Shown piece after piece: positions 52,130 through 60,709 of a DNA stretch of 64,000 nt (position 1 is its first letter; the number at the start of each line of letters is the position of its first letter). Origin of the DNA: Dethiobacter alkaliphilus AHT 1 (lineage in GTDB: Bacteria > Bacillota > Dethiobacteria > Dethiobacterales > Dethiobacteraceae). The DNA lies in contig NZ_ACJM01000008.1 of NCBI RefSeq assembly GCF_000174415.1, positions 1 through 64,000 on the forward strand. The letters run 5' to 3'. Under the pieces are notes generated by a model. The model was not told where the DNA came from. It worked only from the letters and a program-made list of their open reading frames with translations, and did not search any database. A program made the position numbers and the translations under genes.

Positions 52130-52155
52130 GGGACACTTTTGTACAAAAGTGTCCC
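52130..52155. promoter_or_regulatory. Perfect 26-bp palindrome, probable activator binding site
   Basis: GGGACACTTTTGT followed directly by its exact reverse complement, centred ~98 bp upstream of the predicted sigma-54 start. That is the usual distance of an enhancer-type upstream activator site. A shorter related element, GACAC-tgg-GTGTC, lies at 51999-52011 in the leader. There is no loop or T-run and no gene end here, which speaks against a terminator. Confidence 0.65.
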
Positions 52156-52299
52156 AAAATTGTACAGTTAAAATTTTCACAAAATTTTAGTGCTGTATCT
52201 ATTGACAAAGGGGAGGTTGTATATGAAATCGGACAGTGTTTGGTTAGCCAGACACAAGTTAATATTTTCACTAATACCTACTGCCCGGGCGTTGCTTTT

Positions 52300-52335
52300 T
52301 AATAAAAATAACGTCCAAAATCAGGACGTTATTTT
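52300..52335 (-). terminator. Terminator of the sigma-54 activator gene
   Basis: AATAACGTCC / GGACGTTATT with loop; on the minus strand followed by TTTATTAAAAAG. It separates the regulator from the hydrogenase operon, so the two are independent transcripts. Confidence 0.8.
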
Positions 52336-52345
52336 CAGAAGCTGT

Positions 52346-54574
52346 TTAAAGCAGGTCATAGCGTTTGAGTTTTTCATAAAAGGTGGAGCGGTGGAGTCCC
52401 AGCAGTTTAGCTGCTTTGGAACGATTGTTTTTAGTTGCTTTTAGCGCATTAATAATTGCATCCCGCTCCACTTCCGAGGTCATGTTGTCCAGGCTGTGTC
52501 CGGAGGCTAGGTAGCGGGAGCTTTGGATGTGCTGCCAAAGGTGGGCCGGCAGGTGGTCAATGTTTATGATGTCTTCCTCCACCAGATTCAGCAGCCGCTC
52601 CAGCATGTTTTCCAGCTCACGGACGTTGCCGGGCCAGGGGTAGCGACAAAACACTCCCATTACTTCTTCGCTTACCTTTTTGGGAGGGACATGATGTTTT
52701 TTGCAGATCCGTTCAATCAGGCTCTGTGTCAATACCGGAATGTCGGAGGCCATCTCTCGCAGCGGGGGTATGGAGATGCTGAGAACATCCAGGCGGTAAT
52801 ACAGGTCTTCGCGGAAACGGTTGGCTTTGATTTCTTCTCGCAAATCCCTGTTGGTGGCGGCAATAACCCGCACATCAATGGGGATGCTGTGGTGACCGCC
52901 AATCCTTTCAATCTCCCTTTCCTGCAGGACGCGCAGCATTTTTGCCTGCATATTAAAGGGCATATCCCCGATTTCATCAAGGAAAATGGTTCCGCCGTTA
53001 GCCAGTTCAAACTTACCTATTTTGCCGCCTTTTTGGGCCCCGGTAAAAGAGCCTTCTTCGTAGCCAAAAAGCTCCGACTCCAACAGGGTTTCCGGAATGG
53101 CGCTGCAGTTTACTTTAATAAAGGGTCCGTCCTTACGGTTGCCGCTAAAGTGGATGGCCCGGGCAAACAATCCTTTACCGGTGCCGCTTTCACCCAGTAA
53201 TAAAACCGTTGATGCGCTTTGTGCTGCTTTGAGGACAAAATTCTTGGCCGTTTTAACTTTTTTGGAATCGCCGATAATTTGCTGTGATATGCCCTGAAAG
53301 GTTTCCATCAGCTGGATTTCCTGACGGTAATGAGCGATTTCCTGTTCGGATTTATGCAGTAAAAACGGCAGGCACATGTTGGCTTCCGCCAGTCCATGAT
53401 AAACAGCTTTTGCTTTGTCCCGGCAGGTGTCGTACCCGCAGGCGCCGCAGTTTAATTCATCGGAGACATTGAATTTGCCGGTGGCTTTTAAAATATCCCG
53501 GATTTCATGCTCGCTGGGCTGCAGGGCTTTTTGTGCCAAAGCGATGAACTTTCTGGATAATTTAATCTTACCGGCCTCGGGAGGTTCTTTAACGGCCGGG
53601 CGCCTCTGCCGGATAAAATCAATAACCTTTTTTTTGCGCTGGTTTAAAGACTGGGAATTGTGCAGGTCGGGGCCATCGATGCAGCCCCTGCAATAAAGGA
53701 TGTCTATCAGAGCCGGAGAAAACTGTTTTGTTTCAATGGCATGCAGTGTTTCCATCACTTCCTGCCGGCCTTCCACCACAACAAACTGTTCTGCCAGAAT
53801 GTCGTTTTCCAGACCGGCCGCCTTAAGCAAGCCCCCTGCCAGGGGAAAAGCCCCTCCCAGGGTTGCGCCCCAACCGTCAAATTCGGCAGGTGCGGCTATG
53901 CCGGGGGTGCAGTTGCGATCACTTAGCAATTCTTTCAGTTCGGAGAAAGTCAGTGCATAATCAACGTCGCCGGAGACGGATGGATGGTTTATTTCACTTT
54001 TCTTTGCCACACAGGGGCCGATGAATACGGTGTTGATACGTTCCCCATATATTTTCCGGGCCAGCCGGGCCGCGGCAATCATGGGGGAAACCACCGGAAT
54101 CAGTTGTGACACCAGGCGGGGGTAGTGTTTTTCAATCAGGTTAATAACAGCAGGACAGGGTGAGGTGAGCAGTGGTTCGGCCAGGCGCTTGTCGGCAAAC
54201 ATGCGATTATATTCCCGGGCCACCAGTTCAGCACCATATGCCACTTCACAGACCTGGGAAAAGCCGGCCTCTTTCATGGCGCCTAAAACCTGATATGGCG
54301 TATAGTCAAAGGCGGCGGCAAAAGCAGGTGCCATCAGGGCCACCACGGTACTGTCTTTTTCCAGCAGCTGCCTGACGTTGTCCACGTCACGGCGAATTTG
54401 TTTGGCTTGCTGTGAGCAAACATTTTTACATGCCCCGCATGTTATGCAGGAGGCCTCGGTGACACTGGCCTGGCCGTCTTCCACCTTGATGGCCTTTACC
54501 GGGCAGTTGCGCACACAGGCATAGCACCTTTTGCAAAGATTGGATTCTGTTCGGACTACAGGCAAAGCGAACAC
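52346..54574 (-). CDS. sigma-54-dependent activator with N-terminal [FeFe]-hydrogenase-like sensory domain
   Basis: 742 aa. Two ferredoxin motifs (CKRCYACVRNC, 14-24; CITCGACKNVC, 43-53) precede an Fe_hyd_lg_C-like domain (~75-310). Relics of the H-cluster loops are LTSPCPAV (Cys140), IGPCVAKKSE (Cys188) and YCRGC (Cys295, Cys298). The proton-relay cysteine and GGGxP are missing. A four-cysteine FeS domain follows (CGACGYDTC ... C401). The AAA+ domain has Walker A GESGTGKG (461-468), GSFTGA in place of GAFTGA (508-513) and FLDEIGDMP. The C-terminus is a Fis-type HTH (SKAAKLLGLHRSTFYEKL). It lies directly upstream of the hydrogenase operon, its likely target. Confidence 0.93.
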   Translation of the reverse strand: MFALPVVRTESNLCKRCYACVRNCPVKAIKVEDGQASVTEASCITCGACKNVCSQQAKQIRRDVDNVRQLLEKDSTVVALMAPAFAAAFDYTPYQVLGAMKEAGFSQVCEVAYGAELVAREYNRMFADKRLAEPLLTSPCPAVINLIEKHYPRLVSQLIPVVSPMIAAARLARKIYGERINTVFIGPCVAKKSEINHPSVSGDVDYALTFSELKELLSDRNCTPGIAAPAEFDGWGATLGGAFPLAGGLLKAAGLENDILAEQFVVVEGRQEVMETLHAIETKQFSPALIDILYCRGCIDGPDLHNSQSLNQRKKKVIDFIRQRRPAVKEPPEAGKIKLSRKFIALAQKALQPSEHEIRDILKATGKFNVSDELNCGACGYDTCRDKAKAVYHGLAEANMCLPFLLHKSEQEIAHYRQEIQLMETFQGISQQIIGDSKKVKTAKNFVLKAAQSASTVLLLGESGTGKGLFARAIHFSGNRKDGPFIKVNCSAIPETLLESELFGYEEGSFTGAQKGGKIGKFELANGGTIFLDEIGDMPFNMQAKMLRVLQEREIERIGGHHSIPIDVRVIAATNRDLREEIKANRFREDLYYRLDVLSISIPPLREMASDIPVLTQSLIERICKKHHVPPKKVSEEVMGVFCRYPWPGNVRELENMLERLLNLVEEDIINIDHLPAHLWQHIQSSRYLASGHSLDNMTSEVERDAIINALKATKNNRSKAAKLLGLHRSTFYEKLKRYDLL

Positions 54575-54758
54575 CCTTTCCGAAGTTACTTGTTATCATC
54601 ATAACATAGCCTGTGTCCAAAAAACAGTCATAATTTGTACGGATGACAGGACAGGTTCAGACAGGTTTATAATATAAATGGTTTTAAATTCAGCAGGATT
54701 TGGAAAATAAATAAAGAAAAGCGTATTAGTCAAATGGTGGTGTATTGGAGGTAACGTT

Positions 54759-55526
54759 GTGACCAAGGTGGATCTGAATTGCGATATGGGGGAAAGTTAC
54801 GGTAGGTATAAATTAGGTGACGACGCAGAGATTCTTGATTATATCACCTCTGCCAATATTGCCTGCGGACTGCATGCCGGTGACCCGGTGGTTATGGATA
54901 CAACCGTAGCCCTGGCAGGTAAAAAGGGGGTAGCAATCGGTGCTCACCCTTCTTTTCCAGATTTGCAGGGATTTGGCCGGCGGCCCATGGTAATGAGCAA
55001 AGATGAGATAAGGGCTTTTCTGGTGTATCAGATAGGTGCCTTAAAAATGTTTACTCACCTGCACGGATATCCGCTGCAGCACGTTAAACTCCATGGAGCT
55101 CTGTACAATTTAGCTTGTTGTGAGCAGGAACTGGCGGAAGTTACTGCTCAAACAGTTGCGGCCATGGACCAAGACCTGATTCTGGTGGCTCTGTATAATT
55201 CCCAACTTTATCAGGCCGGAAAAAAATACGGCCTGCGGGTTGCCGGAGAGTTTTTTGCCGACCGTAACTATGCAAATGACGGCTCACTGCTGCCTCGCTC
55301 ACATCCCGAAGCGTTAATCAGTGATGAAGACCAGGCGGCAGAGCGTTGCCTGCAGGCTGTTTTTGAAGAAAAATTAGCAGCGGCCGACGGGACAACCATT
55401 ACTGTTAAAGCAGATACCATCTGCCTGCACGGTGATTCTCCGCAGGCATTAAGTTTCTCCCGAAAAATAAAAAACTCCCTGCAAAGTGCAGGCGTTACCA
55501 TCTCTCCTTTATGGAATTTTTTATAA
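54759..55526 (+). CDS. pxpA: 5-oxoprolinase subunit PxpA (LamB/YcsF family)
   Basis: 255 aa. DLNCDMGESYGRYKLGDDAEILDYITSANIACG-type N-terminus, with the HAGDP and GAHPSFPDLQGFGRR motifs; later VKLHGALYN and CLHGDSPQA. Together with PxpB and PxpC it opens 5-oxoproline (pyroglutamate) to glutamate with ATP. GTG start after TTGGAGGTAAC. First of a three-gene operon. A TATAAT box lies at ~54670 in the region divergent from the sigma-54 activator. Confidence 0.95.
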   Translation: MTKVDLNCDMGESYGRYKLGDDAEILDYITSANIACGLHAGDPVVMDTTVALAGKKGVAIGAHPSFPDLQGFGRRPMVMSKDEIRAFLVYQIGALKMFTHLHGYPLQHVKLHGALYNLACCEQELAEVTAQTVAAMDQDLILVALYNSQLYQAGKKYGLRVAGEFFADRNYANDGSLLPRSHPEALISDEDQAAERCLQAVFEEKLAAADGTTITVKADTICLHGDSPQALSFSRKIKNSLQSAGVTISPLWNFL

Positions 55527-55536
55527 GGAGGTAGCC

Positions 55537-56274
55537 ATGGCTGCTATTAAGTTCCGGCCGGCCGGAGATTCAGCATTAGCTGTGGAATTCGGTGAAACCA
55601 TAGATGAACAGACAAACCAGAAAGTGCGAAATATGTACTATGCACTGCAAAACCTTAAGCTTCCCGGAGTGGTTGAAACTGTACCTACATATCGCTCTCT
55701 ATTGGTTTATTTCGACCCCCTGCAGCAGGTGCCGGAAAGGTTAGCTGAAGAGCTGCTGCGTGTGGAGATGGAAATGGACTCCGTCCCTCTGCCACCGCCG
55801 GTTCTGTTTCATGTGCCGGTTCTCTATGGCGGAGACGTTGGCCCGGACCTGGCTTTTGTGGCTGAACATGCGGGCCTTTCAGAAGAAGAAGTTATCAAAA
55901 TACATACTGCCAAACGCTACCGCATTTATATGTTGGGCTTTACTCCGGGGTTCTGTTATCTGGGCGGAATGGCAAAACAGTTGGCCACGCCAAGGCTTTC
56001 TGTGCCCCGCACAAAAATTCCCGCCGGCTCAGTGGGCATTGCCGGAGAGCAGACAGGAATTTACCCCATGGACAGCCCGGGAGGATGGCAGTTAATAGGC
56101 AGAACACCGCTTCGGCTGTTTGCTCCGCTGTCTAAAACACCTTTTCTGTTTTCCGCCGGCAATTATCTGCGCTTTTTCAGTGTAGATGCCTGTGAGTATC
56201 GCCGCATTGAAGAGTTGTGCGCCCAGGGAAAATATCAGCCACAAGCGGAGGTCTTTGCAGATGGAGGGAGCTGA
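55537..56274 (+). CDS. pxpB: 5-oxoprolinase subunit PxpB (KipI family)
   Basis: 245 aa. KFRPAGDSALAVEFGETIDEQTN, YRSLLVYFDPLQ, VLYGGDVGPDLAFVAEHAGLSEEEV, YMLGFTPGFCYLGGM, PRTKIPAGSVGIAGEQTGIYPMDSPGGWQLIGRTP: full family signature. ATG 55537 has TAAGGAGGTAG upstream; the longer frame from 55486 overlaps pxpA. Homologous to B. subtilis KipI, but in this context most probably the oxoprolinase subunit. Overlaps pxpC by 14 nt. Confidence 0.95.
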   Translation: MAAIKFRPAGDSALAVEFGETIDEQTNQKVRNMYYALQNLKLPGVVETVPTYRSLLVYFDPLQQVPERLAEELLRVEMEMDSVPLPPPVLFHVPVLYGGDVGPDLAFVAEHAGLSEEEVIKIHTAKRYRIYMLGFTPGFCYLGGMAKQLATPRLSVPRTKIPAGSVGIAGEQTGIYPMDSPGGWQLIGRTPLRLFAPLSKTPFLFSAGNYLRFFSVDACEYRRIEELCAQGKYQPQAEVFADGGS

Positions 56275-57271
56275 AGTTCTTAGCGGCGGACTGTTAAGTA
56301 CTGTACAGGATGAAGGGCGTTTCGGCTGGCAGGCATACGGCCTGCCAGCCGCAGGGGCCATGGACTGGTATGCTTTTCAAACGGGAAACATGCTTTTGGG
56401 CAATGCCGCCGAAGTAGCGGCATTGGAAATTACTCTGGCCGGCCCCACACTTCGCTTTACCTGCAATTCCATGGTGGCAGTTACCGGCGCCCCGCTACCA
56501 GTGCTCCTAAACGGTAAAGAAATGCCGCTGTGGCAGAGTTTTGTAGTAAAAACAGGCCAGCAATTAAGCCTGGGAGCTGTAAGCGCCGGTTGCCGTGCCT
56601 ACCTGTGTGTTGCAGGAGGTATTCTTGTCCCCAAAGTTTTGGGGAGCAGATCCACATATCTGCGTGGGCAGCTGGGCGGCGTTGACGGTAGAGAGCTGGC
56701 AGCGGGGGATTTTTTGCCTCTTGAGCCATGCACTGCTGTGGGAAGGGAGGGGCTTTATCTACTGCCGGAAGCCATCCCTGCATATCCGAAGTCACAATCA
56801 GTCCGTGTTATGTTAGGCCCTCAGGATGATTATTTTAGCATAGATGCCTTAAATGCCTTGCTGCACAGCGAGTATAAAATTACCCCCGAATCAGATCGCA
56901 TGGGGTATCGCCTTGATGGGCCGCAGCTGACCCATAAAGAAAGTGCTGATATAATTTCCGATGGTGTAGTGCCGGGAGCTTTGCAGGTTCCAGGCCACGG
57001 CACACCTATTATTATGATGGCGGACCGCCCTACCACCGGCGGTTATCCAAAAATCGCCACAGTTATTACAGCAGACCTCTGGAAGGTAGCCCAGCTAAAA
57101 CCGGGGGATTCCATCAGGTTTCAGGAAGTTGATTTTTACCAGGCAAGGCAAGCTCTTTATGAAACGAGAGCGCTGTTGCAATCTATATTCACACCTAACA
57201 GCAGGCTGTTTAACGTACGTGTCAACGGTAAAAAGTACTTCGTCCGAGTCCGGGAATTGGAGGATGAATAG
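56261..57271 (+). CDS. pxpC: 5-oxoprolinase subunit PxpC (KipA / biotin-dependent carboxyltransferase-like)
   Basis: 336 aa. EVLSGGLLSTVQDEGRFGWQAYGLPAAGAMD is the diagnostic opening; AYLCVAGGI, GSRSTYLRGQLGG, SDRMGYRLDGP, PGALQVPGHGTPIIMMADRPTTGGYPKIA follow. It completes the PxpABC set. ATG 56261 follows GGAGGTCTTTGCAG inside the end of pxpB. Ends ~50 nt before the tRNA-Arg gene; no separate terminator is evident between them. Confidence 0.95.
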   Translation: MEGAEVLSGGLLSTVQDEGRFGWQAYGLPAAGAMDWYAFQTGNMLLGNAAEVAALEITLAGPTLRFTCNSMVAVTGAPLPVLLNGKEMPLWQSFVVKTGQQLSLGAVSAGCRAYLCVAGGILVPKVLGSRSTYLRGQLGGVDGRELAAGDFLPLEPCTAVGREGLYLLPEAIPAYPKSQSVRVMLGPQDDYFSIDALNALLHSEYKITPESDRMGYRLDGPQLTHKESADIISDGVVPGALQVPGHGTPIIMMADRPTTGGYPKIATVITADLWKVAQLKPGDSIRFQEVDFYQARQALYETRALLQSIFTPNSRLFNVRVNGKKYFVRVRELEDE

Positions 57272-57323
57272 CGGACAGGCAACTTGATTTTACAAGGGTT
57301 TTCAGTTATAATTGTAAAGCAAT

Positions 57324-57399
57324 GCGCCTGTAGCTCAGGGGATAGAGCAACGGATTCCTAATCCGTGTGCCGCAGGTTCGATTCCTGCCAGGCGCACCA
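57324..57399 (+). tRNA. tRNA-Arg (anticodon CCT)
   Basis: Cloverleaf with acceptor GCGCCTG/CAGGCGC, D-arm with AGCTCAGGGGATAGAGC, anticodon stem ACGGA/TCCGT around loop TTCCTAA (anticodon CCT, reading AGG) and T-arm GCAGGTTCGATTCCTGC. Encoded 3' CCA at 57397-57399. Confidence 0.97.
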
Positions 57400-57410
57400 T
57401 ACTAAAATGT

Positions 57411-57442
57411 AAACACCGCAATGGATGCGGTGTTTTTTTTTT
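57411..57442. terminator. Terminator after tRNA-Arg
   Basis: ACACCGC-aatgga-tGCGGTGT with T10 on the plus strand; ends the tRNA transcript and lies just 3' of the convergent kinase gene. Confidence 0.88.
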
Positions 57443-57448
57443 AAGTGC

Positions 57449-58648
57449 TTAAATTTTAAAGTGAACGTAAAAAGTGGTCCCGTTTTTATCGCTTTGGCAT
57501 TTTACTTTTGCATCGTGTTTTCTGGCGATGGTAAGACAAACCGGCAATCCAAGACCGGTACCGCTTTCCTTAGTTGTGAAAAAAGGATTTAAAATTTTGT
57601 CGGTGTACTCGGGCGGGACGCCATGTCCCTGGTCTGCAACGGATAGGACTACTTCATCGTCGGTGCGGTGTGTGCGGATTGTTAAGACACCGCCATCCTC
57701 CATAGCCTCCAGACCATTGTGCACCAGGTTTAAAAGGAGCTGGTTAATAAGTTGAGCATCCAGCTTCAAAAGGGGGATGGCATTTAGTTCAGTTTTAATG
57801 GTTATGTTTTCCATTAGGCCCCTTGCTTCCAGTAGTGGGAACAGGGAGTTAATAATATTGTTTAAGTTGCAGTCTTTAAACTCACTGGCTTTACTTTTTG
57901 AGATGGAAAGAAATTCGGTGATAATTTCGTTGGCTCTGTCTAGTTCCTCAATCATTATTTCAAAGATTGTATTAATATCTGTGGTGGATTTATTTTGCAG
58001 AAGTAGCTGGAGGTAACCACGTATTGTGGTCAAAGGATTTCTTATTTCGTGGCCCAGGCTGCCTGCCAACTCTCCCATTAAATCCAGGCGACTTAAACGG
58101 GAAAATTGCGTTTGCATGTCGAGAAGCTCCTTTGTCCGCTCGCTGACAATGTGCTCCAGGTTTTTGTTTTGGGCTTGTAGTTGGTGCTTGGTAATTTTTT
58201 GTGGTGTAATATCTTTAACCGTACATAACGCTCCGATGATCTGGCTTTGGCTGTTTAACAGGGGGATGCTGCTTGACTGAATATATTTTGTAACGCCGTC
58301 TGTCCAACGCACCATAAATTCCATATCGTCTACTTTTTCACCTTTCCAGGCAGACCGTTGCAGGGGCATCTCTTCAGGTGTTAAGAGTTTGCCGTTTTGA
58401 TAAGTACTAATGGGAGGGTGTTTGGGGTTGGTAAATGATATGGACTGCCAGCCTGTGAGACGGAAAATTTCCGCCGATGCCGGGTTATGAATTACTTCAT
58501 AGCAGCCACGATTGGGAGCAACGGCAATACCAATTGGAATCAGAGAAAAGATAGACTTCTCCCGTTCCTTTTCATCTTTTAATTCTTTTAAAAGCTGTTC
58601 GCTTCTTCCGCCAAGCTGTAGTGTTTCTAAGAAGTCAGAGGCCAACAT
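57449..58648 (-). CDS. PAS-domain sensor histidine kinase (sporulation-kinase-like)
   Basis: 399-aa soluble kinase. A PAS domain (~25-150; IFSLIPIGIAVAPNRGCYEVIHNP, ALCTVKDITPQK) and coiled coil precede HisKA with SLGHEIRNPLTTIRGYLQLLL, N-box LLLNLVHNGLEAME, and G-boxes DQGHGVPPEY and TTKESGTGLGLPV. The arrangement resembles orphan PAS kinases of Firmicutes feeding Spo0F/Spo0A. No response regulator is adjacent. ATG 58648 with GGAG 5 nt upstream is preferred to GTG 58654. Divergent from the lipoprotein gene at 58815. Confidence 0.9.
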   Translation of the reverse strand: MLASDFLETLQLGGRSEQLLKELKDEKEREKSIFSLIPIGIAVAPNRGCYEVIHNPASAEIFRLTGWQSISFTNPKHPPISTYQNGKLLTPEEMPLQRSAWKGEKVDDMEFMVRWTDGVTKYIQSSSIPLLNSQSQIIGALCTVKDITPQKITKHQLQAQNKNLEHIVSERTKELLDMQTQFSRLSRLDLMGELAGSLGHEIRNPLTTIRGYLQLLLQNKSTTDINTIFEIMIEELDRANEIITEFLSISKSKASEFKDCNLNNIINSLFPLLEARGLMENITIKTELNAIPLLKLDAQLINQLLLNLVHNGLEAMEDGGVLTIRTHRTDDEVVLSVADQGHGVPPEYTDKILNPFFTTKESGTGLGLPVCLTIARKHDAKVKCQSDKNGTTFYVHFKI

Positions 58649-58814
58649 GTTCACTCCAAACTTTGCTACATTTAGACAATTTTCGCTTTTCTATTATTCT
58701 ACTTTTATCCAGTAATTCCTCTTATTTAAAAATTATTAGCTTTACCAACAGGGTTTATTGGCAAGAAGTAGAAAAAAGCTTGGTAAAGGAAAAAGCCATA
58801 TGGAGGTTAAGGCG

Positions 58815-60044
58815 ATGAATACTGTAATTATAAAACAGCGCTTGCGGTTACTTTGCTTGATAGCAATTTTTACTGTGGTTGGGACGGGATTAGTGTCTTG
58901 TACAAATGAGCCGGTGAGTGAAGAAAATTATCAGCAAAATCCTGCAGATGGAGTCGAAGGCAATGAAGCTTTGTTGATTGGTGATAATGAGTTGTTTAAC
59001 TTAATCACCAAAACCTTACCTTCTGTAACAATGTATATAGAAGGTGATTTAAATCAAAACTACGTAATTTTTCAGGTAGCCGCAGCTCCGGCAGACCCTT
59101 ATTATATTGTTGATTTAAACGAGTGGGACCAGAATCATGAGAATTTGGCAGAACTGCGTGATTCAGTTGCACAGAGGCTTCCCGCTCCCGGCCTTGATGA
59201 TCTTGAGGAGGGTAATCTTGTTTATCCCAATTATAGTGCTGAGCCACAGATATCACCGGATGGCAGTAAATTAATTTATTCATATTACAGCGAAGAACTT
59301 ACAGAAGAAGAAATAATCAATAACAAGGTGGCCATATATGTGGCCGACTTAGAGCTTCCCCTGAATGTCACTCATAAGATAATACTGGAGGGGGAGACAT
59401 TTGCACAGGGCATTTTGCCTGTCTGGAATGAAGAGCAAACAGGGATATATTATGTCACACCCAAGGGCTTAAAGAGTTATAGTTTTGCAAAAAAGCAAGC
59501 AGAAATAATATTGCCTGCGACTGAACTGACGGGGTTAATCATGGGAGAGGATGTAAAAAGCATAGCGCCCCATGCTATTAGCGTTAATGGTCGGGGACGT
59601 AGGCTGGCTTATCTTGAGGATGAAAAAATAAAAATAGTCTCCTTTAATGATAACGCTGAAGAAAAAACGTTGGACACAGAAGCCGCCACTGAAATAACAG
59701 ACCTTGAGTTCTTATTTAACGGCCAGTACATTGCTCTTAATGGTGGAGCAAATATCTTTAATGTTGATACCGGTGAAGTAACAGAACTTAAGGGCGAGGG
59801 TCGCTACATTAGCTACGCCTGGAATGACCAAGAAGAATTATTAGTGCTGTTTGTACAAGAGGATGATGTTGGTGATAATTTGGAGTTGCGTCTTTATAAC
59901 TCAGAATTAGAGAGCATCAATCAACTTACCACATATTCTCCGGCAACAAACGCAGTAGTTACTGATTTAGGTGGTAAGTGGGGGCTTATGATCATGGAGG
60001 AGGAAGAATACAGAGGTGTTATATATTCCTTTGTTTTTAAGTAA
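58815..60044 (+). CDS. Lipoprotein, possible beta-propeller
   Basis: A ~409-aa exported lipoprotein: a basic N-terminus (NTVIIKQRLRLLCLIAIF), then lipobox LVSC and an acidic linker. The body carries repeated strand patterns with ISPDGSKLIYSYYSEEL and WNEEQTGIYYV, like TolB/DPP-IV-type propeller blades, but I cannot assign a family. Strongly acidic composition fits a saline or alkaline exterior. ATG 58815 lies 7 nt after GGAGG; in-frame ATGs at 58800 and 58758 have poorer sites. Function unknown. Confidence 0.7.
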   Translation: MNTVIIKQRLRLLCLIAIFTVVGTGLVSCTNEPVSEENYQQNPADGVEGNEALLIGDNELFNLITKTLPSVTMYIEGDLNQNYVIFQVAAAPADPYYIVDLNEWDQNHENLAELRDSVAQRLPAPGLDDLEEGNLVYPNYSAEPQISPDGSKLIYSYYSEELTEEEIINNKVAIYVADLELPLNVTHKIILEGETFAQGILPVWNEEQTGIYYVTPKGLKSYSFAKKQAEIILPATELTGLIMGEDVKSIAPHAISVNGRGRRLAYLEDEKIKIVSFNDNAEEKTLDTEAATEITDLEFLFNGQYIALNGGANIFNVDTGEVTELKGEGRYISYAWNDQEELLVLFVQEDDVGDNLELRLYNSELESINQLTTYSPATNAVVTDLGGKWGLMIMEEEEYRGVIYSFVFK

Positions 60045-60112
60045 TATAATAGCCGCAATTAAGACGACAGAACTTTCTATTTTAAATAATGAGTCCAAAC
60101 AGGTAAGGCGTA

Positions 60113-60565
60113 CTATTTCTGTGGCGCCTTTGTTTTCCTGTCGAGCCAATGGAGGGTTTGGGCCAGTGTTAACCCCCAGATGATGCCGCCCGTTATATTA
60201 GACAAGACTGTTGCCAGTGTATGTTCCCTGAGAATAGGCACCTGAAAAAGGATAGGAATTGCATAAATGAAAAACCCGGATACAACCCCAAACAGCGCTC
60301 CTTTTATCAGATACCCCCTTGATGTAACCTGTGGAATCAAAAAAGCGAAGATACTGCCTAAGAAGCCAACCCACAAAAGCTGAATAAACAGGGCAACCGC
60401 CCCTTCGGCATGGTTTGCAGGTAAATCACCGAATAAAAGAATGCTTGCCCAGTCAACAAATCTCAATATTTCCAGGTTTAATACAAACACCGCAATTAAC
60501 GACCAGAGATTCATTGCCACGCCACCAACTATTCCTGCGGTAAAGCCTCTGAAAAACCTATCCAT
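60113..60565 (-). CDS. Small integral membrane protein, unknown
   Basis: About 150 aa with four hydrophobic helices (GFTAGIVGGVAMNLWSLIAVFVL; ALFIQLLWVGFLGSIFAFLIP; LIKGALFGVVSGFFIYAIPILF; LATVLSNITGGIIWGLTLAQTLHWL) and a short basic tail. The YqhR-like look (GxxAGxVGG start, glycine-rich helices) is only suggestive. ATG 60565 follows AAAAGGGGTG; the frame extends 9 nt upstream to a GTG. Overlaps nothing; the cytochrome gene is divergent. Confidence 0.7.
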   Translation of the reverse strand: MDRFFRGFTAGIVGGVAMNLWSLIAVFVLNLEILRFVDWASILLFGDLPANHAEGAVALFIQLLWVGFLGSIFAFLIPQVTSRGYLIKGALFGVVSGFFIYAIPILFQVPILREHTLATVLSNITGGIIWGLTLAQTLHWLDRKTKAPQK

Positions 60566-60709
60566 TTCGCACACCCCTTTTGTAAAGTCACAATTATTAT
60601 GCCAAATAATTTGTTTTTTAATGAGAGGTACACAGGCGTGTGTTTTTTTTGTATGGTTTGCTACTTTCGGGAAATTATAGAAAGGAGATTCTGTGTAGAG
60701 GATGATTGG

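Noticed and set aside
52130..52155. Palindrome as a transcription terminator
   Set aside because: It has no loop, no T-run beyond four bases and no gene end nearby; the activator gene already has its own terminator at 52300-52335.
52190..52444. Plus-strand ORF with a good GGGGAGG site (MKSDSVWLARHK...)
   Set aside because: It runs through the terminator and into the antisense of the activator's HTH; no homology or separate stop before the activator gene. A short translated leader cannot be fully excluded.
55537..57271. KipI/KipA as sporulation-kinase inhibitors
   Set aside because: The pxpA-pxpB-pxpC gene order is the 5-oxoprolinase set; a regulatory role for the nearby PAS kinase is not supported by anything in the sequence.
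57324..57399. tRNA locus as an integration (att) site
   Set aside because: No integrase gene and no repeat of the tRNA 3' end within the window.
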